DNA of 64,000 nucleotides from Pseudomonadota bacterium (lineage in GTDB: Bacteria > Desulfobacterota > Desulfarculia > Desulfarculales > Desulfarculaceae). The position numbers and the translations under genes are program-made. The stretch spans positions 124,001 to 188,000 of the forward strand of contig JAHIND010000011.1 in assembly GCA_018896025.1 (NCBI GenBank). The letters run 5' to 3'. The notes beneath the pieces are model-generated. The model worked only from the letters and a program-made list of their open reading frames with translations, did not search any database and was not told where the DNA came from. Below, one piece after another: positions 30,818 to 39,388 of the stretch. Positions within the stretch are counted from its first letter, which is position 1. Every line of letters begins with the position of its first letter.

Positions 30818-32089
30818 CTACTTGGCCGACTTCATGCCGGTGGGCAGCTTGATCTTGCCCTCGGCGATGGCCGGGGGGAAGACGATGAGCCGCTTGCCGT
30901 CGTCGGTCCACTGGAAGAAGCAGCCCAGGGCTTCCTTGCTGGGGTCGTTGCCGTAGATGGCCTGGTTGCCCTTGGTGAACTTGATATGGCCCATCACCCC
31001 CTGCACGTCGGTGGCTTGCAGAGCGGCCACGATGGCGTCGGGGTCCAGGGAGCCCGCCTTCTCGATGGCCGCCTTGAGCAGGTACACCGAGGCGTAGGCC
31101 GGGGCCGGACCGTGACCGGCCTCCAGAGGCTTGCCGTACTTGGCCAGGTAGGCGTCGTAGAACTTCTTGGAGGGGGGATACTTGGCGCTGGGGATGTTGC
31201 CAAGCTCGAAGATGGCGTTGAGCGCGCCGCCGATCTTGCCATCAAAGGTCTTCCAGGCGCCGGGGCCGGTGAGGGGGCTGATGAAGCCGGCCATGACCGC
31301 CGGGACCTTCATGGCCTTCCACTGCTTGACCAGGATGCCGCTCTGAGGCATATCGAACACCGGCATGATCACCTGGGCGCCCTTCATCTTGGCCTTCATC
31401 AGGGCCGGAGCGAAGTCGCTGGCGCCGGTGGGGAAGGTCTCGTGGCCCACCACGTCCCACTTCAGCTTGCCCTTGAATATCTTGGTCATGATGTCGGCGG
31501 TGGCCCGGGCCCAGGCCACGTCCTGGTTCATGATGAACACCTTGTTGAAGCCGAACTCCTTGCCCATGAAGCCCATGACGCCCGCGATGTAGCCCACGAA
31601 GTACTTGGCGTCCAGGGAGACGCGGAAAACGTACTTATACTTGGGGTCCTGGGCCACCTTGGCCTCGGTCTTGGGGCTCATGGCGATGGTGCCCAGCAGG
31701 GGCACCTTGTGCTTGGAGAGCATGTCCATGCCCGCCAACAGGGCCTCGGAGCGGAAGGGGCCCACGATCAGGGCGTTGGGCTTTTTCTCCAAAATCAATT
31801 TTTCCATGCCCAACAGGGCCTCGGGCACCGGCACGCCGGGGGCCGCGTCGCGGATGTCGATGGACTCCACCGCGAAGGGCAGCATCTTGCCGCCCACCTT
31901 GACTCCGCCCGCCTTGTTGATTTCCTCCACGGCCAACTTGACCGAGTTGTTGGCTTCCTTGCCTTCAAGGAAGTTCAAGGAGGTGGTTACCCCGATTACG
32001 ATTTTGTCCGCCGCCATTGCCCCGGTGGGTGCCAGGAACAAGGCGGTCAGGAGCAGGGCGATGGCCGTCAAGCAGGTCAACTTCCTCAT
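30818..32089 (-). CDS. livJ: Periplasmic binding protein of the first Liv importer
   Basis: The 423-residue protein has a signal peptide (1-26) and a type I periplasmic binding fold: IVIGVTTSLNFLEGKEANNS, VEEINKAGGVKVGGKML, IVGPFRSEALLAGM, HKVPLLGTIAMSP. It binds the substrate of the LivHMGF importer, most likely an organic acid given the co-encoded CoA ligase. It is the first gene of the operon and follows a sigma-54-type promoter at 32201-32216. A close paralogue is encoded just upstream on the same strand as the third gene of the kinase/regulator unit. Confidence 0.92.
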   Translation of the reverse strand: MRKLTCLTAIALLLTALFLAPTGAMAADKIVIGVTTSLNFLEGKEANNSVKLAVEEINKAGGVKVGGKMLPFAVESIDIRDAAPGVPVPEALLGMEKLILEKKPNALIVGPFRSEALLAGMDMLSKHKVPLLGTIAMSPKTEAKVAQDPKYKYVFRVSLDAKYFVGYIAGVMGFMGKEFGFNKVFIMNQDVAWARATADIMTKIFKGKLKWDVVGHETFPTGASDFAPALMKAKMKGAQVIMPVFDMPQSGILVKQWKAMKVPAVMAGFISPLTGPGAWKTFDGKIGGALNAIFELGNIPSAKYPPSKKFYDAYLAKYGKPLEAGHGPAPAYASVYLLKAAIEKAGSLDPDAIVAALQATDVQGVMGHIKFTKGNQAIYGNDPSKEALGCFFQWTDDGKRLIVFPPAIAEGKIKLPTGMKSAK

Positions 32090-32200
32090 CTAAAGTCCTC
32101 CCCGTTAAGGTGGGGGCGTTGTGCCCCATACCTAAAAAAGTACGCCCACCCCTGTCCCCTGCTGCCGCTGCTAGCTGCGCGGGGTGTTGGCCCACATCAA

Positions 32201-32216
32201 TGCAAGTAGCGGTCCA
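32201..32216 (-). promoter_or_regulatory. Sigma-54 (-24/-12) promoter of the first Liv operon
   Basis: Read on the minus strand, TGGACCGCTACTTGCA matches the consensus TGGCACG-N4-TTGCA in 11 of its 12 informative bases or nearly so. The invariant GG and GC are present with the required 10-bp gap. It lies about 110 bp upstream of livJ. The adjacent NtrC-type regulator carries the GAFTGA sigma-54 contact motif. Confidence 0.7.
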
Positions 32217-32231
32217 TTCCGGGCCGTTAAG

Positions 32232-32431
32232 GGTAACTTGCTGTTTTACTTAAATATAATTTCGCAGAGCCAAACGGGTGGCGCAGGCAGGTGTCACTAT
32301 GGGTAACACCAAACTCGGCCCGGCCAGGGCTCCCACCGGGTAAATAGCTATTTCGTAGCGATTACCGAGGGGTTAAGTGGACAAGTAACCTTTGGTAACG
32401 GCCTGGGAGCAGCTGTGTGCGAAGGTAACAC
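32232..32431. promoter_or_regulatory. Cluster of GGTAAC boxes, probable enhancer for the sigma-54 activator
   Basis: GGTAAC recurs at 32232, 32302, 32394 and 32424, mostly inside imperfect inverted repeats: GTGTCAC..GTAACAC (32291-32309), GTAACCTTTGGTAAC (32385-32399) and GTGTGCGAAGGTAACAC (32415-32431). They lie 15-230 bp upstream of the sigma-54 promoter, as expected for binding sites of an NtrC-type activator. The rest of this 342-bp gap (32090-32431) holds no gene. Confidence 0.6.
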
Positions 32432-33712
32432 TTAGGGGGTAGGCACAAAGGCCGGGAGTTCGATGTCCCCTTCGGCGATGGCCGGGGGGAACACGATTCG
32501 CCGTTGTCCCTGGGGGGTCCACTGGATCACCGCGGCCAGGGCCTCGCGCCTTGGGTCCTGGCCGAAGAAGGCCTGGTGGTCCGGGTGGAAGCGAACCCGG
32601 CCCATGCAGCCTTGGCGGTCGGTAGCCTCCAGGGCCTTGACCAGGGCCGAGGGCTCCAGGGTGCCCGCCCGCTCCATGGCCTGGGCCAGGATGTACACCG
32701 CCTCGTAGGAGGGGGCCGGGCCGTGGCCTGACTGCACCGGCATGCCCCAGCGGCGCTGGAAGGCCTGGTAAAAGGCGGCGGCCGGGGGATAGCGGCGGCT
32801 GGGCACGTTGCCCAGCTCGAAGATCACGTTGAGGCTGCCCGCCACCTGGCCCTCGAACTCCTGCCAGGCGCCGGAGCCCACCAGGGGAGAGACAAAGCCG
32901 CAGAGCAGGGCCGGGACTTTCAGCCGCCGCCACTGGCGGGCCAGGCGGCCGCTGTGGGGCGAGTCAAAGATGCACAGCAGGGCCTGGGCTCCCTGGGCCC
33001 GCGCCTCTTCCAGGGCCTGGGAGAAGTCCCGCGCCCCGCTGGGGAAGCTCTTTTGCCCCAGCACGTGCCAGCCCGCCCGGCGGAAGAACAGGCGGATCAT
33101 CTTGGAGGCGGTGGTGCGGGCCCAGGCCACGTCCTGGTTGAGGATGTAGACCCGCTTGAAACCGAAGCGCTCTTCCAGAAAGCGCATGCTGCTGATGAGG
33201 TAGTCCACCAGATAGCGGGTGTTGAGCCCCACCCGGAAGATGTTGCGGTAGGCCGGGTGCTTGAGCACCATGGCCTCCGAGGCCGGGGTCATGGCGATGG
33301 TGCCCAGCAGGGGGATGCGCCGCTTGGCCAAAAGGTCCATGGAGTTGAGCAGCACCTCGGAACGGAAGGGCCCCACCACCAGGGCGTTGAGGCTGGGGTT
33401 TTGCAGGAAGCGGCCAAACGAGGCCACCGCGTCCTCCACCGCCACCCCCAGGGCCGCGCCCCTGAGGTCGTGGGACACCACCTTCAGCGGCAGGCGCCTG
33501 CCGCCGATGCGCACCCCACCCGCCGCGTTGATCTCCTCCACGGCAAGGCGCACCGCCATGAGGCTCTCGCGCCCCTCCAGCAGAGTGAGGCTGGTGGGCA
33601 CTCCCAGCACGATGGCCGTGGGCACCGGCGCGGCCATCCCCGGCCCGGCCAGGCACAGGGCCCCGGCCAGGAGCAGGATTGCGGCCCTAATCCTGGCTGT
33701 CGGCCACGCCAT
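32432..33712 (-). CDS. LivJ-paralogous periplasmic binding protein in a kinase/regulator operon
   Basis: The 426-residue protein has a signal peptide (about 1-24) and is a close full-length relative of LivJ. Shared phrases include VEEINAAGGVRIGGRRLP, VGPFRSEVLLNSMDLL, RIPLLGTIAMTP, YILNQDVAWARTTA and IVFPPAIAEGDIELP. It is not next to a permease: it follows the NtrC-type regulator gene, overlapping its 3' end by 26 bp. I therefore infer that it senses the transport substrate for the histidine kinase. ATG 33712 gives a clean signal peptide; a longer start at 33730 is possible. Confidence 0.88.
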   Translation of the reverse strand: MAWPTARIRAAILLLAGALCLAGPGMAAPVPTAIVLGVPTSLTLLEGRESLMAVRLAVEEINAAGGVRIGGRRLPLKVVSHDLRGAALGVAVEDAVASFGRFLQNPSLNALVVGPFRSEVLLNSMDLLAKRRIPLLGTIAMTPASEAMVLKHPAYRNIFRVGLNTRYLVDYLISSMRFLEERFGFKRVYILNQDVAWARTTASKMIRLFFRRAGWHVLGQKSFPSGARDFSQALEEARAQGAQALLCIFDSPHSGRLARQWRRLKVPALLCGFVSPLVGSGAWQEFEGQVAGSLNVIFELGNVPSRRYPPAAAFYQAFQRRWGMPVQSGHGPAPSYEAVYILAQAMERAGTLEPSALVKALEATDRQGCMGRVRFHPDHQAFFGQDPRREALAAVIQWTPQGQRRIVFPPAIAEGDIELPAFVPTP

Positions 33713-35075
33713 AGCGCTCCAGTTTTTCATAGAGCCCCTTGCGGGAGATGCCCAGGCGCTTGGCCGCCTGGCTCTTGTTGCCCCCGCACTGGGCCAGGGT
33801 CTTTTCAATGAGCTCGCGCTCCATGTCCTTGATGGTGGCCCCTTCCTCGGGCAGGCCGCTGATGAGGCCGCCGTTGGAGGGCCCGGCGGGCTCCCCCTCC
33901 CCGATGAGGTCCGAGAAGTCCTCCAGGTCCAGGCGCTGGCCCTTGGACAGAATCACCGCCCTGGCCACGACGTTTTCGAGCTGGCGCACGTTGCCCGGCC
34001 AGGGGTGCTCCATCAGGGCCTGCATGGCCCGGCGGCTGACCCCTAAAACCGGCTTGGAGTAGCGCTGGGACATGCGGTCCACGAAGTAATCCACCAGCAA
34101 AGGGATGTCCTCGCCGCGCTTGCGCAGGGGAGGCAGGTCCAGGCCGATCACCTCGATGCGATACACCAGGTCGCCCAGGAACTTGCCCTTCTCTATGAGC
34201 CCCTCCAGGTCCTGGTTGGTAGCGGCCAGCAGGCGCACGTCCACCCGTCGGGGAGAGTTGCCCCCCACCGGCTCGAAGGTGCGCTCCTGCAGAAAGCGCA
34301 GCAGCTTGGCCTGCAGGGCCAGGCTCATGTGGCCGATCTCGTCCAGGAACAGGGTGCCCCCGTCGGCCAGCTCCAGGCGGCCCTTCTTGTCCCCGCCCGC
34401 CCCGGTGAAGGCCCCTTTCACGTAGCCGAACAGCTCGGCCTCCAGCAGGGATTCGGTGAGGGCGGCGCAATTGATGCACACCAGGGGCCCGGTCGTCCGG
34501 GGGCTTTCGGCGTGCAGGGCCCGGGCCAAAAGCTCCTTGCCGGTGCCGGTTTCGCCGTGGATGAGCACCGAGGCGTCGGTGGGCCCCACGGTGCGCACCA
34601 GGTCGAACACCTCGGTCATCACCGGGCTGGTGCCGATGATGCCGTGGAAGGAGCCCTCGGCCTCCACCCGGCGGCGCAGAGTGGCCAGCTCCCGGGACAT
34701 GCGCCGCTGGCGGATGGCCTTGTCCAGGACGATGGCCAGTTCCTCATAGTCCAGGGGTTTGAACAGATAGTCGGCCACCCCTTGCTTGAGGGCCTCCACC
34801 GCCGAGCGGGCCGTGGCGTGGGCGGTCATGATAACAAAGGGCGGGGCGTCGCTTTCGTAGCTTATGCGCCGGAACAGGTCCAGGCCGTTCATGGCCGGCA
34901 TCTTGAGGTCGGCCAGCACCACATCCAGGTCCGGGTGCGCATGGTATTGGGCCAGGGCCTCCTCTCCGCTGGTGGCGGTGAGCACCTCGTAGCCCTCGTC
35001 GGCCAAAATGGCCATGAGCACCTTGAGGGCGTTGATGCGGTCGTCCACCACCAATATCTTGCGGGGGCTATCCAA
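33687..35075 (-). CDS. NtrC-family sigma-54-dependent response regulator
   Basis: The 462-residue protein has a receiver domain (ILVVDDRINALKVL, phospho-acceptor Asp in VVLADLKMPAMNG, Lys in LFKPLDYEEL). The AAA+ domain has Walker A GETGTGKELLARAL, the sigma-54 contact motif GAFTGA, Walker B GGTLFLDEIGHM and the arginine-finger region. The C-terminal Fis-type helix-turn-helix is GGNKSQAAKRLGISRKGLYEKL. It overlaps the kinase gene by 8 bp. The sigma-54 promoter and repeated boxes 1.5 kb away, upstream of livJ, are its likely target. Confidence 0.95.
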   Translation of the reverse strand: MDSPRKILVVDDRINALKVLMAILADEGYEVLTATSGEEALAQYHAHPDLDVVLADLKMPAMNGLDLFRRISYESDAPPFVIMTAHATARSAVEALKQGVADYLFKPLDYEELAIVLDKAIRQRRMSRELATLRRRVEAEGSFHGIIGTSPVMTEVFDLVRTVGPTDASVLIHGETGTGKELLARALHAESPRTTGPLVCINCAALTESLLEAELFGYVKGAFTGAGGDKKGRLELADGGTLFLDEIGHMSLALQAKLLRFLQERTFEPVGGNSPRRVDVRLLAATNQDLEGLIEKGKFLGDLVYRIEVIGLDLPPLRKRGEDIPLLVDYFVDRMSQRYSKPVLGVSRRAMQALMEHPWPGNVRQLENVVARAVILSKGQRLDLEDFSDLIGEGEPAGPSNGGLISGLPEEGATIKDMERELIEKTLAQCGGNKSQAAKRLGISRKGLYEKLERYGVADSQD

Positions 35076-36915
35076 CTGGCTCCTCCTGGCTTATTTGCGG
35101 TGCCGGTCTGTAGGGCAACTTTATTATAGCCGTGGTCCCCTGCCCCGGAAGGCTGCGGATTTCCAGCTCACCGCCGTGGCCCTGCACGATGCCCAGGCTC
35201 AGGGTGAGCCCCAGGCCGGTGCCCGCGTCCTTGGTGGTGAAGAAGGGGTCGAAGATGCTGGCCTGTTGCTCCGGGGTGATGCCCGAGCCGTTGTCCTCCA
35301 CGGCCAGGCGCACTTGGCCCTCCAGGCCGGGGGCCGGGCGCTGCCAGGTGGTGGAAAAGGTGATGTAGCCCCCCTCTTCGGGCATGGCATCCATCGCGTT
35401 GATGAGTAGGTTGACCAGCACCTGTTCGATCTGGTGGGGGTCCAGCATCACCAGGGGCAGGGTCTCGTCCAAGAGGTCGTGGAAGCGTATGCCGCGCTTT
35501 TGTGCTTCCGCCTGGAACAAGGTCTGTACCGACTTGACCAGGGCGTTCAGGTCGGTGGGCACCGGCTGGGGCGGGGCCTGGCGGGCGAAGTAGAGGAACT
35601 CGGTGACGAAGCGGTTGAGCCGCTCGATCTCCTCGCAGACGATCTTGCCATACTCATTGATGAGAGGGTCCTCGGGCCGCCGCCGCTGCATGTGGACCAT
35701 GGCCCCCTGCATGGCGCTCAGCGGGTTTCTGATCTCGTGGGCCACGCCCGCGCTGAGCCGGCCCAGGGAGACCAGCTTTTCGCTGCGCACCAACTCGGAC
35801 TGGGTGCGCTCCAGGTTGCGGCTCATGCGGTTGAAGGCCCGGGTCAGCTCGCCCAGTTCGTCACGGGAGGTGACCGGAAGCTCGCGGGCCGACTGCCCGG
35901 CGGCCAGGCGCTCGGTGGCCGCGGCCAGGCTGCGCACCGGCTTGAGCAGGTTGTAGGAGAGGATGCTCACCCCGGTTACCGCCAGGATCAGGGCGATGAC
36001 CATGACCTGGATCACTCGGTGCTGGATGGCGTCGGCCTCCTGGCGAAACTCCTTCACCGGAATGGTGGCGGCCACCGACCAGTGCAGGGTGGGGATGGGG
36101 GCGAAGGCGGCCACCTTTTCCTCGCCCTGGAAGCGGTAGGTGCGCCAGCCGGTGCCCCCGGCCATCATGTCGGCCAGCAGGCGGCGCAGGCTGTCCGGCC
36201 CTACCTCCGGCCCCAGTTCATAGGGCTGGGCGTGGGGATGGGCGATGTTGCGGCCGCTCTGGTCCACCAAGAAGGCGTAGCCCAACTGGCCCACCTTGAT
36301 GTCCCGCACCATCTGGGTGATGCGCGCGAAGTCCAGGTCGATGACCACCAGGCCGGTGAAGCGGTCCCAGGGGCTGTCCGTGGGCCGGGCGCAGTGCATG
36401 ACCAGGCCGCCCAGCTCTGGCGCCTGTTGCAGGGAGGAGAAAAAGACCCCGCCGGAAACCGGGCGGCGGGCGGCCTCCAGCAACGAGGCGGCCACTCGCC
36501 CCAGGGGCGGGTCGCTCTGGCCCCGGCGCACCGTGATAAGCTCCCGGCCCGATGCGTCCACGTAGCGCAATTGCCAGTAGTAGGGGGTGCGGGCCAGAAA
36601 GTCCTGGAACAGACGCACGATGTTGTCGCGGTTGAAACCCGCCTCGGCCTTGAGGCGGAAAGAGCGGGCCAGGTTGTACTCCTCGATGAGCGGCAGTCCG
36701 GTGATGGTGGCCAGATCGATGCGGCACGAATGCAGCACGTCATCGATCTTCTTGGCCGCCGCTTCCACCTGCACCATCTGCTCCTGGCGCACCAGGCGGT
36801 TCACCCGCTCCACCGAGGCCTGGATGGAGAAGTAGCCAACCACCGCGGTGGGCAGCACCACCAGGGGCAGGATGAACAGGAGCAGCTTGTAGAAAATGGA
36901 GGACTTGAGTTTCAT
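35068..36915 (-). CDS. Membrane sensor histidine kinase (Cache-HAMP-HisKA-HATPase)
   Basis: The 615-residue kinase has two membrane helices (about 8-30 and 300-325) around a periplasmic double-Cache sensor, a HAMP domain (LKPVRSLAAATERLAAGQS), the phospho-acceptor motif AGVAHEIRNPLSAM, the N box LLINAMDAMPEEGG and the G boxes DNGSGITP and GTGLGLTLS. It probably phosphorylates the overlapping NtrC-type regulator. The periplasmic domain could receive the substrate-loaded LivJ paralogue of the same operon. ATG 36915 starts just before the first membrane helix. Confidence 0.93.
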   Translation of the reverse strand: MKLKSSIFYKLLLFILPLVVLPTAVVGYFSIQASVERVNRLVRQEQMVQVEAAAKKIDDVLHSCRIDLATITGLPLIEEYNLARSFRLKAEAGFNRDNIVRLFQDFLARTPYYWQLRYVDASGRELITVRRGQSDPPLGRVAASLLEAARRPVSGGVFFSSLQQAPELGGLVMHCARPTDSPWDRFTGLVVIDLDFARITQMVRDIKVGQLGYAFLVDQSGRNIAHPHAQPYELGPEVGPDSLRRLLADMMAGGTGWRTYRFQGEEKVAAFAPIPTLHWSVAATIPVKEFRQEADAIQHRVIQVMVIALILAVTGVSILSYNLLKPVRSLAAATERLAAGQSARELPVTSRDELGELTRAFNRMSRNLERTQSELVRSEKLVSLGRLSAGVAHEIRNPLSAMQGAMVHMQRRRPEDPLINEYGKIVCEEIERLNRFVTEFLYFARQAPPQPVPTDLNALVKSVQTLFQAEAQKRGIRFHDLLDETLPLVMLDPHQIEQVLVNLLINAMDAMPEEGGYITFSTTWQRPAPGLEGQVRLAVEDNGSGITPEQQASIFDPFFTTKDAGTGLGLTLSLGIVQGHGGELEIRSLPGQGTTAIIKLPYRPAPQISQEEPVG

Positions 36916-36982
36916 CGCCGCCGGCCCGGGCCAGTAACGGCCCGCCAAAGTTGCTGCCTGTGGGAGGCGGCCGGCTGTCGGC

Positions 36983-37687
36983 TCAGACCATGAGGTAGCG
37001 CTTGCGCACTTCCTCGTCGGCTCTAAGATCCTCGATGGTGCCGGAGTAGCGGATCACTCCGTTGTCAATGATGTAGCCTCGGTCAGCCAGCCCCAGGGCC
37101 ACTTCCTGGTTCTGTTCGGCCAACAGCACGGTCAACCCGGTCTGCTTAAGGCTCTCTATCTGCTGGGCCAGCATGCGCACCACCAGCGGGGCCAGGCCCT
37201 CGGTGGGCTCGTCCAGCAGCAAAAAGTCGGGATTGGTCATCAGGGCCCGGCCGATGGTGAGCATCTGCTGCTCCCCGCCGCTGAGGAAGCCCGCCTGGCG
37301 CCCGTCGATCTCGGCCAGGGGCGGGAAGAAGGAGTAGACCTTATCCTTGTCCCACTGGTCGGAGCCGGGGCCGGTGCGGGCCACGATTTCCAGGTTCTCC
37401 CCCACCGTGAGGTCGGCGAAGACCCGGCGGTCGTCGGGCACGTAGCCCAGGCCCAGGCGGGCTCTGAGATGCGGCTTCAGGCCGGTGATGTCCTGGCCCT
37501 TGTACACGATGCGCCCGCGCTTGGGCGGGGTGAGGCCCATTATGGAGCGCATGGTGGTGCTCTTGCCCGCGCCGTTGCGCCCCAACAGGGCGACCACCTC
37601 GCCGCTGCCCACCTTCAGGCTCACGTCGAAGAGGATGTGGCTCAGGCCGTAGTAGGTGTGCACTCCTTTGAGCTCAAGCATCGCCAT
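36983..37687 (-). CDS. livF: ABC importer ATPase (second Liv system)
   Basis: The 234-residue ATPase has Walker A GRNGAGKSTTMRSIMGL, signature FLSGGEQQMLTIGRAL and Walker B FLLLDEPTEGLAP, all classical for LivF. It overlaps livG by 14 bp. It is the last gene of a five-gene importer operon that starts at 41598. Despite proximity it is separated from the kinase gene by 67 bp. Confidence 0.95.
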   Translation of the reverse strand: MAMLELKGVHTYYGLSHILFDVSLKVGSGEVVALLGRNGAGKSTTMRSIMGLTPPKRGRIVYKGQDITGLKPHLRARLGLGYVPDDRRVFADLTVGENLEIVARTGPGSDQWDKDKVYSFFPPLAEIDGRQAGFLSGGEQQMLTIGRALMTNPDFLLLDEPTEGLAPLVVRMLAQQIESLKQTGLTVLLAEQNQEVALGLADRGYIIDNGVIRYSGTIEDLRADEEVRKRYLMV

Positions 37688-38417
37688 GGCCTCCCAGGTA
37701 GGCCTGCTGCACGTTCTCGTCGCAGCGGACCTCGTCGCAGGTGCCCTGGGCGATGGTCTCGCCCTGGCGCATGACCATGATGCGTTGGGCCAGGTTGAAC
37801 ACCAGCTCCATGTCGTGCTCGCAGAAAAGGATGGTGATGCCCATGTCGCCGCTGAGGCGCTGGATCAGGCCCATGGTGGCCCGAGTCTCCTCGGGGCTCA
37901 TGCCCGCGGTGGGCTCGTCCATGATCAGCAGCTCGGGCCGGTTGCCCAGGGCGATGGCCATTTCCAGCACCTTGCTGTCCCCGTGGGACAGGGTGCCGCT
38001 GATCACATCGGCCTTATCGGCCAGGCCCACGTTGCTCAGTATCTCCCAGGTCTCTTTTCCGGCCAGGCGCACCGCCGGAGTGAACAGGCGCAAGACCTGC
38101 CGCCGCCGGGCCAGCACCGCCACCCGCACGTTCTCGAAAACGCTCATGCGCGGGAACACGCTCACCACCTGGTAGGACAGGCTGAGCCCTCGGCGGCAGA
38201 CCCGGTGGGGGCTCAGGCCCGCGATGTCCTGGCCCTTGAACACCACCTGGCCCTGGTCGGGCTTGAGCTGGCCGGTGATGAGCTTGAACAGGGTGGTCTT
38301 GCCCGCGCCGTTGGGCCCGATCACCGCCACGATCTCGCCCTGGGCCACGGTGAGGTTGGCGTCGGACACCGCCAGGAAGGGGCCGAAAGACTTGCGCAGG
38401 TTTTGCACCTTCAGCAT
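37674..38417 (-). CDS. livG: ABC importer ATPase (second Liv system)
   Basis: The 247-residue LivG-type ATPase has Walker A GPNGAGKTTLFKLI, signature TLSHGDSKVLEMAIAL and Walker B LLIMDEPTAGMSPEE. The LSHG signature is standard for LivG. The start lies 1 bp from the livM stop. Confidence 0.95.
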   Translation of the reverse strand: MLKVQNLRKSFGPFLAVSDANLTVAQGEIVAVIGPNGAGKTTLFKLITGQLKPDQGQVVFKGQDIAGLSPHRVCRRGLSLSYQVVSVFPRMSVFENVRVAVLARRRQVLRLFTPAVRLAGKETWEILSNVGLADKADVISGTLSHGDSKVLEMAIALGNRPELLIMDEPTAGMSPEETRATMGLIQRLSGDMGITILFCEHDMELVFNLAQRIMVMRQGETIAQGTCDEVRCDENVQQAYLGGHGDA

Positions 38418-38418
38418 G

Positions 38419-39375
38419 TCAGTCCCCCTCCCCCGCAGTCCGGCCGCGTCCCAAGCGGGCGAGAAAGAAGCCCAGCACCCCCTGGGGCAGGAAGAAGATT
38501 AGGAGCATGAGGATGATGCCCAGCACCATGGTCCAGTAGTCGGTGTAGATGCCCACCACCGCCCGGAGCGCCACCACCATGCCGCCGCCCAGCATAGGCC
38601 CCAGGAAGGTGAACCACCCGCCCAACAGGCACATGATGATAACCTCCAGGGACAGGGTCCAGAAGAGCATGTCCGGGAAGACGCTGCCCTCCACGGTGAC
38701 GAACAAGGTGCCCGCCACCCCTCCGAAGAACCCGGCGATGACCAGGCCGATGAGCTGGTGCAGGCGCACGTTCACCCCGATGGCCTCGGCCCGCTCCGGG
38801 TTGTCCCGGATGCTCTCGAAGACTCGGCCGAAGGGCGAGTTTACGATGAGGTACATCACGGCCAGGCAGACCACCGTGACGATGAGCACGAAGTAGTAGG
38901 CCCCGTCTATGGAGCTGATGAGCGGAGGCACCGGCACCCCGTGCATGCCGTCGTCGCCGCCGGTGAAGGAGTACCAGCGGAACACCACGGCCCACACCAG
39001 GCTGCCCAGGGAAATTTGCAGCATGCCGAAGTACAGCTTGCTCAGCCGCACGCAGATCAGGCCCATGAGCAGGCTGAGCGCCGCGGCCACCACCGGCCCC
39101 AGCAGATAGCCCCACCAGGGGTTGACCCCGCCGCGCACCGTGAGCAGGGCGGCGGCATAGGCCCCCACGCCGTAAAACACCGCGTGGTTGAACTGGTACA
39201 TGCCCCCGAAGCCCAAAACCATGTTCAGGCTGGTGGCCAACAGGCCGGTGACCATCATCAGGGCCACCAAGTAGATGTAGTAGCGGCTGACCATGGCGGG
39301 GAACAGGGCCAGGGCGGCCAGCAGGAGCGCCACCAAAATCAGGCTGCGGGAGCCGAGCAGTTTTTGTTGGTGCAA
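38419..39375 (-). CDS. livM: ABC importer permease (second Liv system)
   Basis: The 318-residue LivM-type protein has TSLNMVLGFGGMYQFNHAVFYGVGAY, VRLSKLYFGMLQISLGSLVW and GGDDGMHGVPVPP. It starts with TTG at 39375, preceded by GAGGG. It forms the channel with LivH. Confidence 0.94.
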   Translation of the reverse strand: MHQQKLLGSRSLILVALLLAALALFPAMVSRYYIYLVALMMVTGLLATSLNMVLGFGGMYQFNHAVFYGVGAYAAALLTVRGGVNPWWGYLLGPVVAAALSLLMGLICVRLSKLYFGMLQISLGSLVWAVVFRWYSFTGGDDGMHGVPVPPLISSIDGAYYFVLIVTVVCLAVMYLIVNSPFGRVFESIRDNPERAEAIGVNVRLHQLIGLVIAGFFGGVAGTLFVTVEGSVFPDMLFWTLSLEVIIMCLLGGWFTFLGPMLGGGMVVALRAVVGIYTDYWTMVLGIILMLLIFFLPQGVLGFFLARLGRGRTAGEGD

Positions 39376-39388
39376 AACCGCCCTCCCC

